64,000 nucleotides of DNA from Verrucomicrobiaceae bacterium UBA2429 (GTDB taxonomy: Bacteria; Verrucomicrobiota; Verrucomicrobiia; Verrucomicrobiales; Verrucomicrobiaceae), in assembly GCA_002343505.1 (NCBI GenBank), contig DDQZ01000070.1:1-64000 (forward strand). The letters are read 5' to 3'. Positions within the stretch are counted from its first letter, which is position 1, and the number at the start of each line of letters is the position of its first letter. The position numbers were made by a program, and so were the translations under genes. Shown here piece by piece: positions 16,958 to 26,059 of this stretch. The notes under the pieces were generated by a model. It made no database searches, was not told the origin of the DNA, and was given only the letters and a program-made list of their open reading frames with translations.

Positions 16958-19900
16958 ATGCGCACCCTGTTTTCCAAGCCGCTTCGCGTCCTCGTCGCCG
17001 TCACCCTTTTGCTGGCGGCAGGGGTGTTCTGGCTGGGCCGGCCTGTGAATCCGCCGGGAAATTCCGGCCGCTCCGTTTCGCGGTTGCCGGTGCAGTCCAC
17101 AGCCCCCGGCCTGCTAAATGAAAGCCCCCTGGCGGAGGGGGAGGAGGAGTTTCAAACCCGTGCCTCTTTGCTGGCGGGCAAGGTGTTCAGTCTCAAGGAA
17201 AGCGGTCGTCCAACCAGCTTCAGGCTGGCTTTGGACAGGCTCCATGTGACTGACGCTCCAGTTGCGGCGAGGGAAAAACGCTCCATGGCCGCAAGCGCGG
17301 CGGCTTTGCTGAATGAGGCGGAGTCCCATGCGGCAAGGACCGGGCGCTGGCCGGGGTTGGTGCTATTTCCAGCGGCTGATCCTCCGGCGGAGGCCGGGCT
17401 GGACGCGGAGGAACTGGAGCAGTGGCGGGAAAACCAAAAGCGCGTGCTGACAGAGCGCGTGCTCATCCGCGCGAGTGATCCCGGCGCTGCGGAGCAGGCG
17501 GCGGAAAAGGCGGGCTTGCGCGTGGCAAGGCGGCCGGAGTATGCGCCGGACCACCTCATCGCCGAGGCGGCGAGTCCGCTGGCGGCGCTCGACGCGCTCG
17601 ACGCCCTCTTAACGCATCCTGCCGTGGCCTCGGCGGAGCCTCTGCTGCTGCGCAAGCGGGCGCTGAAGCTGCTGCCGGATGATCCGCTTTTCCCCAAGCA
17701 ATGGCATCTGCGCAACACCGGCCAGGAGGGCGGCAAAAAGGGTGTGGACGCGAATGTCACGGAGGTCTGGGACGAATATCAGGGGGAGGGCGTGCGCATC
17801 GCCATCGTGGACGACGGATTGGAGACCAGCCACCCCGACCTCGCTCCGAACGTGGACAGCGCCAACCATTTCGACTGGAATGATGAGCCTGCCGACACCG
17901 ACCCAAGTCCAAATGTGCTCACTGACAAACACGGCACCGCTGTGGCTGGTGTGGCTGGCGCACGGGGGGGAAATGGCGCCGGTGTCAGTGGCGCGTCACC
18001 AAAGGCCACTCTGGTAGGCTTCCGACTCATCGCGGACTTGTTCAGCGCCGAGGATGAGGCGGACGCGATGGCGCGCGGCATGGACCTTATTCAGGTCAAA
18101 AACAACAGTTGGGGCATCCTGGACGGATATCCGTGGGAGCTGGGTCAGACCGGCGCGCTCTTTGACGCCGCCATGAGCCAGGCGGCCACTCTGGGACGCG
18201 GAGGGCTGGGCACCATCTCCGTCTGGTCCGCGGGCAACGGCCGCCACCAGGGCGACCAGGGCGGCAAAGATGGTTATGCCAGCAACCGGTACGGCATCAC
18301 CGTCGGCGCGGTGACGAACAAGGGCGCGCTGGCCTTTTACAGCGAAACCGGCGCGCATCTCTGCGTGGTCGCGCCCTCGGCGGAAAACCGCGCCGGCATC
18401 GTCACCACGGACCTCGCCGGCATTCGCGGCTACAATGACGGGCTGAACCTGAAAAATCTGGGCGACATTGACTACACCAACGACTTCAACGGCACCTCAG
18501 CCGCCGCGCCTGTTGTCTCCGGCGTCGCCGCTCTCATGCTGGAGGCAAACCCGAATCTGAGCTGGCGGGATGTGAAAGAAATCCTGCTGCGCTCCTCTAC
18601 CCAGATCGGCGGCAGCTCCGGCTGGGTTTCGCGCGATGCCAGACCAGAGCTGGGTTTGCCCGCGGTGAAGCATCATCACTCGTTCGGCGGCGGTCTGGTC
18701 AACGCGCGCGCGGCAGTGGACATGGCAAAAACATGGACCTCCCTCGGCCCCGAGGTGGAAATTGTGAAAAGCGCTGTGAGCACCGAGTCCGGCCCCGCCT
18801 CGATCAAGGGCGGCACCACCATCCTCATCCCCGAGGAGACAAAAAAGACCCTCAAAGTCAACCGCATTGACCTCGACTTCAGCGCCTCCACCGCCCTGCG
18901 TGTCGAGCATGTGGCGGTGACGGTTTCCATCACGAATGCCAAACGCGGCGACATGACAGTGAAGCTCGTTTCGCCCTCCGGTGTCGTCAGCGTGCTGGCT
19001 CCGGCTTCCGCGCAGGATGTGGGCTCGGATTACAGTGACTGGACCTTCACCAGCCTGCGCCACTGGGGCGAATCCTCGCGCGGAGTGTGGAGCATCATCA
19101 CTCACGAGCCTGATGATGGCTCCACCGGCAAGATCAATGCCGCCGCCATCCGTCTCTTCGGCACCGCCTGGCCTGCCGCCGAAATCGTCACCGCCCCAAA
19201 GGATGCCCTGCTCGCCACCGGTGACAGCCTCGCCTTCACTGGCGCGGTCTCCGGCCAGGCCCCGCTCACCCGCCAGTGGCTGAAAAACGGCAAGGTCATC
19301 GCAGGCGTGGCGGGCGACTCCTTCAGCATCGCCTCCGTCAAGCTCGCGGACGCGGGAACCTATGACTACATCGTGTCCAACCTCACAGGCCTCGATGGTG
19401 CGCGCGCCTTGCTCGGCGTGGTGGACCGCGTGGTGGCATCGCAAAACCTCGTCGCCGGCAGGACCGCCACTTTCACCGCGCGCACGGCGGGACCATCCAC
19501 GCTCCGCCATCAATGGTTCAAAGGCGCGCAAATGCTGGAGGACGACGGCCGCGTCACCGGCGCGCGCTCTCCCGTGCTCACGCTGCGCAATGTCAGCAAC
19601 GCCGACGCGGAGGATTACTTCTGCCGAGTCAGCCTCGGCGAGCTTTCCCTCGACACCCTGCGCGGCACTTTGGGCATCATCCAGAAGCCCGTCCTTGAGG
19701 CGCCCGATCCCGGGTCGTTCTTCACCTTTGCCAGCGGCTATGTCGAGTATCAGGTCAATGCCGATAACGCGCCCGACAGCTTCACCGCGCGCGGCCTGCC
19801 GCCTGGGTTGAAGCTCGATCCGAAAACCGGCCTCATCTCCGGGCGCCCCGACAAGCCGGGCATCTACACGGTGACGATCTCTGCCAGCAACGCGGCCGGG

Positions 19901-21037
19901 AGCAGCGCGCCCGTGACCGCCGTGGTGGAGATCGCCCCTCTGCCGCAGGGAACCACCGGAGTCTTCACCGGCCTGCTGGACCGTCTCTTTTATTACAACG
20001 GCGGCCATGGCGGCTTCGTCACTCTCACGGTGAACGAAAGCGGCCGCTTCACAGGCCGCATCATCCGCGGCGGCTTTTACACCACCAACTTCACAGGCAG
20101 GCTCGACATTGATCCGCAAGCCCAGGCCCCCGAAGCCACCGTCCTCATTCCCCGCGCCGCGCCGCATCCGCCATTGGAGCTGTTTTTCACCCTCGCGGAT
20201 GGAGTCCTAGAGGGCGACCTCAGCGCGCCTGGCGAGGAGGGCATCCGCGTCCGGGGCTTCCGCCAGGCAAAATCCGCCACTCCCGCCTCCGTGGCCGGGC
20301 GCTACAACATGCCGCTGCGCACCGTGCAAAGCGACGCCGCCTATCCGCTCGGCACCGGTCACCTCTCCGCCGTGCTTTCGGCGCAGGGAGCGGTGAATTT
20401 TTCCGGCAAACTCGCCGACGGCACCACCCTCACCGGCTCCGGCATCCCGGCCTCCGGGGGCGAGCTGCCGCTGCACCGCATGCTCTACAACAACACCGGC
20501 TCCATCCAGGGCCTTCTCATCCTCGACCGCGGCACGCCCTCGTTTGAGGCGGCGCTCGACTGGGGCAAAAACACGCAGGCTCCCGACTCCACGCGCAGTT
20601 ATGTGGCGGGATTCCCCGTGCATGACATTGGCGGCGGCGGCGGGCGCTACCTGCCGCCCGCGACCGGCCAGCCTGTGATGGGCCTGCCCTTGCTCGACAA
20701 CAACGCCGTGCTCGTCTTCACCGAAGGCGGCCTCGCCGCGCCCTTCAGTCAGTCATTGACCTTCGGCGCGGGAAACAAAGTCACACTGCCCGCCGGCGCG
20801 GCCAACCCGCATCAAATCCGTGTCACCCTCAACAGCGCCACCGGCCTCGTCACCGGCACGGGCAAGGCCATGGACATTGACCCGGACAATCCGGGCCTCA
20901 ACCGCCAGCGCCAGGGCAGCATGTCCGCGCTCATCATCCAGGGCGAGGCGCGGGCGGAGGGTTATTTTCTCCTGCCCCAGGACCAGGGCAAAACCTCGCC
21001 CATCTGGTCCGGCCGGGTGATGCTGCAAGCGGACTGA
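16958..21037 (+). CDS. Secreted kexin/furin-like subtilase with P domain and Ig-like domains
   Basis: A protein of about 1359 residues. The N-terminal signal/anchor (MRTLFSKPLRVLVAVTLLL) and a propeptide region precede an S8 peptidase domain. The catalytic residues are Asp in VRIAIVDDGLETSHPDL (about D285), His in KHGTAVAGVAG (about H325) and Ser in NGTSAAAPVVSG (about S514). The DDG pair and the following P-domain-like sandwich (about 600-740) point to the kexin/proprotein-convertase branch. Next come two Ig-like domains, a putative-Ig/cadherin-like domain (GLPPGLKLDPKTGLISG) and a C-terminal module of about 400 residues shared with the GloVer protein. Probably a secreted or surface protease; the substrate is unknown. 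The ATG at 16958 was chosen over a TTG at 16916 because it starts the hydrophobic signal. Divergent from tex, with an AT-rich stretch (about 16888-16912) that may hold its promoter. Confidence 0.93.
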   Translation: MRTLFSKPLRVLVAVTLLLAAGVFWLGRPVNPPGNSGRSVSRLPVQSTAPGLLNESPLAEGEEEFQTRASLLAGKVFSLKESGRPTSFRLALDRLHVTDAPVAAREKRSMAASAAALLNEAESHAARTGRWPGLVLFPAADPPAEAGLDAEELEQWRENQKRVLTERVLIRASDPGAAEQAAEKAGLRVARRPEYAPDHLIAEAASPLAALDALDALLTHPAVASAEPLLLRKRALKLLPDDPLFPKQWHLRNTGQEGGKKGVDANVTEVWDEYQGEGVRIAIVDDGLETSHPDLAPNVDSANHFDWNDEPADTDPSPNVLTDKHGTAVAGVAGARGGNGAGVSGASPKATLVGFRLIADLFSAEDEADAMARGMDLIQVKNNSWGILDGYPWELGQTGALFDAAMSQAATLGRGGLGTISVWSAGNGRHQGDQGGKDGYASNRYGITVGAVTNKGALAFYSETGAHLCVVAPSAENRAGIVTTDLAGIRGYNDGLNLKNLGDIDYTNDFNGTSAAAPVVSGVAALMLEANPNLSWRDVKEILLRSSTQIGGSSGWVSRDARPELGLPAVKHHHSFGGGLVNARAAVDMAKTWTSLGPEVEIVKSAVSTESGPASIKGGTTILIPEETKKTLKVNRIDLDFSASTALRVEHVAVTVSITNAKRGDMTVKLVSPSGVVSVLAPASAQDVGSDYSDWTFTSLRHWGESSRGVWSIITHEPDDGSTGKINAAAIRLFGTAWPAAEIVTAPKDALLATGDSLAFTGAVSGQAPLTRQWLKNGKVIAGVAGDSFSIASVKLADAGTYDYIVSNLTGLDGARALLGVVDRVVASQNLVAGRTATFTARTAGPSTLRHQWFKGAQMLEDDGRVTGARSPVLTLRNVSNADAEDYFCRVSLGELSLDTLRGTLGIIQKPVLEAPDPGSFFTFASGYVEYQVNADNAPDSFTARGLPPGLKLDPKTGLISGRPDKPGIYTVTISASNAAGSSAPVTAVVEIAPLPQGTTGVFTGLLDRLFYYNGGHGGFVTLTVNESGRFTGRIIRGGFYTTNFTGRLDIDPQAQAPEATVLIPRAAPHPPLELFFTLADGVLEGDLSAPGEEGIRVRGFRQAKSATPASVAGRYNMPLRTVQSDAAYPLGTGHLSAVLSAQGAVNFSGKLADGTTLTGSGIPASGGELPLHRMLYNNTGSIQGLLILDRGTPSFEAALDWGKNTQAPDSTRSYVAGFPVHDIGGGGGRYLPPATGQPVMGLPLLDNNAVLVFTEGGLAAPFSQSLTFGAGNKVTLPAGAANPHQIRVTLNSATGLVTGTGKAMDIDPDNPGLNRQRQGSMSALIIQGEARAEGYFLLPQDQGKTSPIWSGRVMLQAD

Positions 21038-21058
21038 CGCGGCCGTAGCGCTCGTAGA

Positions 21059-21076
21059 GGAAGTCGTGAGACTTCC
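21059..21076. terminator. Perfect hairpin between convergent genes
   Basis: GGAAGTC, loop GTGA, GACTTCC: a perfect 7-bp stem lying between the convergent ends of the subtilase and PVC dehydrogenase genes. No T-run follows on either strand, so intrinsic termination is uncertain. Its form is like the palindromic elements found inside nearby genes, and it may be a dispersed repeat rather than a terminator. Confidence 0.45.
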
Positions 21077-21130
21077 GGGTTTGAAAGGAAGGGTGACGCC
21101 CCCGCGAAACATCCAAATCCCCGAATTCCC

Positions 21131-24100
21131 TCACTCCACACGCAGGTAATCCAGAGCGACGTACCAACGGCCGGGCCGGGCTTTCGGGTTGGCGCCGGAG
21201 ATCGTGATCTCGAGCTTTTGCGCGCCCGGCTTGAAGTCGAACTCGCCGAGCAGCACCTCTTCGGTGTTGGTGACTTTGGCATCGTAAAGATCCATCTCCA
21301 CCGTGGAGGCCGCCGCGCCGTTCACCGTCAGGCGCACGCTGCCGTAGTCGGGGGCCTTGGTGAGCACGGCATAGACTTTGCGCTTCCCAGCCTCAGCCAC
21401 GGGGAAGCTGAGCGTGAGGGTGTCGCCCGGTTTGCCGCCGGTCCAGAAGAGGTGGGAGTCGCCGCTCCAGCGTCCGTCGCGGAAATTGCCCATGCCTTGC
21501 GGCGCGGTTTTGCCATTCGAGACTTTAGCTTGCAGCTTCTCCGCCTCAATCATCCCCGCGCCCGCACCGGCATCGCCGCCGGGGCTTTGCAGGTAGGCGA
21601 CCAGGGCCAGCAGTTGCTCCTGGGGCAAGGCGTCGAACAAGCCCTCGGGCATGGTGCTCACCGGTGACACCGTGCGTTTTTTCACCTCGGCCTTGGTGAT
21701 GAGCTGCTCGATGCCGCCGGGCATCGCCACCTTCCACGCGGCAGGGGATTCCTCCTTGATGATGCCGCTGGCCAGGCGGCCATCTGCGAGTTCGAAGATG
21801 TTAAGCTGGTAGTCCTTGCCAATGACCGCGTTGGGATCGAGCACGTTGTCGAGCAGGTAGTCGAGGTTTGCGCGATTTGAACCGGTGAGGTCTGGGCCTA
21901 CCTTGGCACCCTGACCGAACAGCGTGTGGCAGGTGCCGCAGACAGCACTGTAAATCGTCTTGCCCTGGGCCAGGTCGGCCTTTGCCAATGCGTCGGGCGT
22001 GAGCATGGCGCGGAACTTCTGTTTGCGCTGCTCCAGGTCCGGCTTGGGCGCGTTGAGATCTCCCCACACTTCCTTGAGCAGGGCGGAAACCTCGGCGTTT
22101 TTCAGAGCATCCATCTGCCGCGCCAGAAAGGGCGAGAGCAGGCTCTTCGCCACCTTCTCCTCCTTCACCGCCAGCAGCAGGGTCTTCGATCCCTCGGGCG
22201 TGGTGGCCAGGGTGTTGATGGCGTCGTTTTTCACCACCGGTGCCAGCGCGGGCAGCAAGCCTGCCAGCATGGCGGGTGTGCGCGGATGCGGCAGTGTGGC
22301 CAGCGCCTGAATGGCCGCGCGGCGCAGTGTGGGGTGGGCATCCTGACCATTTCCTAACAAAGTGTGCAAAATGGCCGCCGTCTGCGCATCGCGGATCTGC
22401 ACCAGCAGCTTCAAAGCCGCCACCCGCGCATCCAGCGGCGCGGTCGAGGTCAGGCGCTCGCGGAAGGCGGCGATGGCCGGCTCGATGCCCATGAAGGCCT
22501 CCAGCTCGGCGACGAGGATGCCCTTCGCAGGCGGACCCATCTCCGGTGTGCGCGGAGACTCGGTCATCTGCGTGGCCATGAGGCGGTCGCGCAAAGTGTC
22601 CCAATCGGCGGGTTTGGCGATCTTATTGCCCGCACGCGCGGCCTCGACCACGGACTTCAAGAGCGACTCGCGTTCCTCCACATCCTCCGAGTCCGCCGCC
22701 ACGCGCAGAACAGCCGTGCGTCCCGCCTGCTCGGCGCCGAGGCGGCGGTAGATGAACTGCGTCACCTTCGGCATCTTCGACACCCGCGCGAGTTCCAGAC
22801 CTGCTTGCGCGTCATCTCCCACCAGCGGCTCGATGCCGTACCAGATCAGCAGCGGGATCATTGGGTCGTCCTTGTCCTCGGCGCGCTGGAGGAGGGCGGC
22901 GGCGAGGGCTTTGCGCTGGTTTTGCGGGAGCCGCTGGAGAGCGGAGGCGAGTTCGCGGCGGACGGTGGGGGATGCTTCTTTTTGAGCCAGACCCGTGAAA
23001 GCCTTGGAGCGTGTTTCCCAACCATCCGCATTGATGGTTGGGTCTTCCGTGACCAGCAAAGGCATGCTGGCAAGCAGCCTTACCGCGGAGGTTCGAACGC
23101 TGGCGCTATCTGATTTCAGAGCGGCAATTTCTCGGATGTCCTTTTGTGTGGGAGCATCACTTTTGTCCAGGTAGTAAGCACTCACGCCGATCACATGCCG
23201 GAGCCAGAGAGATTTGATGGTTTGGTTGGCTGCCGCAGTCCGAAGCACATGATCTGTTTCGAGTTCCTTGGTATAAACCGCCCTCTCCATCAACACCCGC
23301 CTGGCCATCCGTGAGAACCACTCGTTCTCCGTCTGCACGGCGAGTTGGGCGAGTTTCACATCCGTCTCTTTAGAGAGATCAAACGGCGCGGTGGGGAAGT
23401 CGGACAGGTCGGACCTGTCCGACGAAGTCGTGTAACTCACCCGATAAATCCTCCCATTGCTGCGGTCCCACATTTCCACGGCGTTGCTGCCGCGGTGGCA
23501 GATTTGCTTGTCGGCCCAGTCGCTGACATAGAGGGAGCCGTCGGGACCGACGCGCTGGCTGACGGGGATGAAGTGCAGGTCGTTGGCGCGCAGGAAATCG
23601 CTGCCGTGCTTGCCGATGTAGGTGCTGGCCTTCGGGTCCAGTTCGTCCATTACAAGGCGGTGTCCGTGCAGGTTGCCGAAGATGAGCTGGTTCCGGTAGG
23701 TGGCGGGGAACTGGCTGCTCTGATAAATCGCCAGGCCGCAGTGGGCATGGCCGCCGCCCATCATGTTCGTGTCATCGGAGATGAGGCCGCCTTCGCGACG
23801 CGGTCCCCAGTGCGCGTTCTCGCGCACCTCGCCGGCGAAGTGCGCGTGGTCGGCGATGGTCTTGATGTCCTCGTAAGTGTGCGGATTGAAATGCTGCCCC
23901 GCCTGCCGGTGATAACGCCCGCCGGGCACGATGTGGTAGAGATGCGGAATCACACACGCGGTGACGAAAAACTCGCCGTGCTGGTCGTAGTCAAGCCCCC
24001 ACGGGTTGCTGGTGCCGTGCGCATAGACTTCGAACTCATGCCGCACCGGATGATACCGCCACACGCCCGCATTGATCGGCACGCGCTGCGCATCCGGCGT

Positions 24101-25924
24101 GCAAGGCTTGCCCACCCGGCTGTGGGTGAAGACACCGTGGCAGCCGTAAAGCCAGCCGTCCGGCCCCCAGATGAAGCTGTTCAGCGTCTCGTGCGTGTCC
24201 TGGCTGCCCCAGCCGTCGAGCAGCGCGTAAGCGGTGAAGTTGAGGCCGGGGACTTTTGGCCGTGGATCGGCAGCATCAGGAGCGTCGGGTTTGTCATCGC
24301 GGTCCCGGTCCGGGATGAACATCAAATACGGCGCGGCACCGACCCACACACCGCCGAAGCCCAGCTCGATGCCGCTGACCAGGTTCAGCCCTTCGGCGAA
24401 GACCTTGCGCGTCTCGAAGGTGCCGTCGCCATTGCTGTCCTCGAAGATCAAAATGCGGTCCTGGCCCGCGCCCACTTCGCGCGGCTTCGGGTAGCTGTTG
24501 CCCTCCACCACCCACAGGCGGCCGCGCTCGTCCCAGCACATGGCGATGGGCTGCACCACATCCGGTTCGGCGGCGATCAGCTCGGCTTTGAAGCCGCCGG
24601 GCAGTTGCAGATTCTTCAAGGCCTCCGCCGCCGGCTGCCCTTCCTTGTACTCGCCGTAGGGCATGAGACCCTCGCCATACATTTTCTTGGGCCGCATCTG
24701 CTCCGCCACCTCCTGGCTCACCTCCTGCCGCTCCTGGAGCAGGACAAAGACGCCCGCCTTGTTGCCCACGATCACATCCGGGAAGCCGTCGCCATTCACA
24801 TCCCCTACCTGCACATCCACGCCCACGCCGCAGTCCGCGCTGATCAGGTGCGGGATGAATTCCACGCCGCCCTTGCCATCGCGCTTGGTTTGCAGCCAGT
24901 AGAGCACCTTGGCGGCGTGCTCGCCCGCGTCGCGCCCGTTGTGCGCCCAGTAGCGCTTGCCCGTGACCACATCCATCACACCATCGCCATCCATGTCCGC
25001 CAGATGCGCCGCGTGCGGCTGGCTGAAGACCACGCCGTAATCATTCTCCCAAGGATGCTCGCCAATGATGAGCCTGCGCTCCCAGTTCGCCCCGCCCTGG
25101 CCCGCGCGATTGAAAAACACAGCCACCCCATGCCGATGCGCCGCCAGCGTGGTGAAGATGTCATTGCGCCCGTCGCCATCAAAATCATACGCGAACATCT
25201 GCGCCCCGCCCGGCACGCCGAGCGCGAAGGTGTGGGGTTGCCAAGGAGCCGGACTTGCCAAGTCCGCGCCGGAGTTGGCAACTCCGGCTCCTTGCCGCCA
25301 CCAGCGCTTCGCCTCCAGCAGGTCCAGTTTCCCGTCGCCATCCACATCCCCCACGCCCATGCCGTGGGTGAATTTGGCCACCTGCACATTCTCCGTCACC
25401 GGCACGAAGGGCCACATTGCCGTCGGATTGCTCCAATCCGGCGCGAACCAGCCAAAGCGTCCGCCATTGCCGCAGACGATCTCCGGCTTGCCATCGCCGG
25501 TGATGTCGGTGAACACGGGCGACTCGCCATCCACCACCTCGGCGACGATGTGCATGGGCCAGGGCTTGTCCTCGTCAAAACGGCCCGGATTCAGATAAAG
25601 CCGCGCCTCCTTGCCTGGGAAGCCCACTACCAGGATGTCCAGCCAGCCATTGCCGGTGAAGTCGTGGGCATAACAAAAAAAGTTGTCCGAATAGCCGAAG
25701 ATGTTGAAGACCTTAGGCTCGTAGAAAGCGTGCTTCCTCTGCCAGTCCGGCCCCTCATACCAGTAAGGGCCGCTGATGATGTCCGCGTGGCCGTCCTTGT
25801 TGATGTCGGCGTAGTTGGCGCCTTCTGAGTAAAACTGGTCCTGCAGTTGCACCCGCTTCCAGGTGATGTGGGTCTCCGCCTGGAGCAGGGCGGGCAGGAG
25901 GAGGGAGAGGAGCGCGCGTTTCAT
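21131..25924 (-). CDS. PVC-type membrane-bound dehydrogenase with VCBS repeats, HEAT repeats and cytochrome c
   Basis: A 1597-residue exported protein (signal MKRALLSLLLPALLQAE). Residues about 25-410 hold FG-GAP/VCBS repeats (DINKDGHADIISG, DVDGDGKLDLLEAKRW, DVNGDGFPDVIVGN). About 440-850 is the PVC dehydrogenase propeller (RLWVVEGNSYPKP, FIWGPDGWLYGCHG, GPDGSLYVSDWADKQICH). Helical HEAT-like repeats follow to about 1290. A PVC cytochrome c domain comes next, with the heme motif CGTCH at about residue 1328 and a distal Met in the STMPEG segment. A C-terminal carbohydrate-binding-like beta domain ends in YVALDYLRVE. This architecture is typical of Verrucomicrobia and Planctomycetes and suggests periplasmic oxidation of a sugar-like substrate, not identifiable here. 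Two palindromic elements sit in frame inside the gene (25242-25294 and 23399-23423). Confidence 0.93.
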   Translation of the reverse strand: MKRALLSLLLPALLQAETHITWKRVQLQDQFYSEGANYADINKDGHADIISGPYWYEGPDWQRKHAFYEPKVFNIFGYSDNFFCYAHDFTGNGWLDILVVGFPGKEARLYLNPGRFDEDKPWPMHIVAEVVDGESPVFTDITGDGKPEIVCGNGGRFGWFAPDWSNPTAMWPFVPVTENVQVAKFTHGMGVGDVDGDGKLDLLEAKRWWRQGAGVANSGADLASPAPWQPHTFALGVPGGAQMFAYDFDGDGRNDIFTTLAAHRHGVAVFFNRAGQGGANWERRLIIGEHPWENDYGVVFSQPHAAHLADMDGDGVMDVVTGKRYWAHNGRDAGEHAAKVLYWLQTKRDGKGGVEFIPHLISADCGVGVDVQVGDVNGDGFPDVIVGNKAGVFVLLQERQEVSQEVAEQMRPKKMYGEGLMPYGEYKEGQPAAEALKNLQLPGGFKAELIAAEPDVVQPIAMCWDERGRLWVVEGNSYPKPREVGAGQDRILIFEDSNGDGTFETRKVFAEGLNLVSGIELGFGGVWVGAAPYLMFIPDRDRDDKPDAPDAADPRPKVPGLNFTAYALLDGWGSQDTHETLNSFIWGPDGWLYGCHGVFTHSRVGKPCTPDAQRVPINAGVWRYHPVRHEFEVYAHGTSNPWGLDYDQHGEFFVTACVIPHLYHIVPGGRYHRQAGQHFNPHTYEDIKTIADHAHFAGEVRENAHWGPRREGGLISDDTNMMGGGHAHCGLAIYQSSQFPATYRNQLIFGNLHGHRLVMDELDPKASTYIGKHGSDFLRANDLHFIPVSQRVGPDGSLYVSDWADKQICHRGSNAVEMWDRSNGRIYRVSYTTSSDRSDLSDFPTAPFDLSKETDVKLAQLAVQTENEWFSRMARRVLMERAVYTKELETDHVLRTAAANQTIKSLWLRHVIGVSAYYLDKSDAPTQKDIREIAALKSDSASVRTSAVRLLASMPLLVTEDPTINADGWETRSKAFTGLAQKEASPTVRRELASALQRLPQNQRKALAAALLQRAEDKDDPMIPLLIWYGIEPLVGDDAQAGLELARVSKMPKVTQFIYRRLGAEQAGRTAVLRVAADSEDVEERESLLKSVVEAARAGNKIAKPADWDTLRDRLMATQMTESPRTPEMGPPAKGILVAELEAFMGIEPAIAAFRERLTSTAPLDARVAALKLLVQIRDAQTAAILHTLLGNGQDAHPTLRRAAIQALATLPHPRTPAMLAGLLPALAPVVKNDAINTLATTPEGSKTLLLAVKEEKVAKSLLSPFLARQMDALKNAEVSALLKEVWGDLNAPKPDLEQRKQKFRAMLTPDALAKADLAQGKTIYSAVCGTCHTLFGQGAKVGPDLTGSNRANLDYLLDNVLDPNAVIGKDYQLNIFELADGRLASGIIKEESPAAWKVAMPGGIEQLITKAEVKKRTVSPVSTMPEGLFDALPQEQLLALVAYLQSPGGDAGAGAGMIEAEKLQAKVSNGKTAPQGMGNFRDGRWSGDSHLFWTGGKPGDTLTLSFPVAEAGKRKVYAVLTKAPDYGSVRLTVNGAAASTVEMDLYDAKVTNTEEVLLGEFDFKPGAQKLEITISGANPKARPGRWYVALDYLRVE
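23399..23423. repeat. Palindromic element inside the PVC dehydrogenase gene (type SDRSDLSD)
   Basis: GTCGGACAGGTC (23399-23410), one base, then GACCTGTCCGAC (23412-23423): a perfect 12-bp inverted repeat within coding sequence. On the coding strand it adds a Ser/Asp-rich stretch reading about TSSDRSDLSDFPT near residue 835. That is where the propeller (ending in GRIYRVSY) hands over to the helical repeats, so it lies in a linker. The low-complexity peptide and perfect symmetry suggest an inserted element. Confidence 0.75.
25242..25294. repeat. Double-hairpin palindromic element inside the PVC dehydrogenase gene
   Basis: Outer arms CAAGGAGCCGGA (25242-25253) and TCCGGCTCCTTG (25283-25294) are complementary. 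Inside are two perfect hairpins: GGACTTG-C-CAAGTCC (25251-25265) and CCGGAGTTG-G-CAACTCCGG (25269-25287). On the coding strand it is in frame and yields about GAGVANSGADLASPAPW near residues 211-228, in a loop between VCBS repeats. It looks like a mobile palindromic sequence that was tolerated in the protein. Confidence 0.78.
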
Positions 25925-26059
25925 GGTTGGAATTAGGCCAACGCTACCAGAAAGGCCTGATGGCGGACAAGTTTTATAAGAGATCGGACAGTGAAGGAGC
26001 GGAAGCGAAGCCCTCGGGTGACGGGCGATGGCGCTTCACTTTGACTCCAAAACTCCTCA

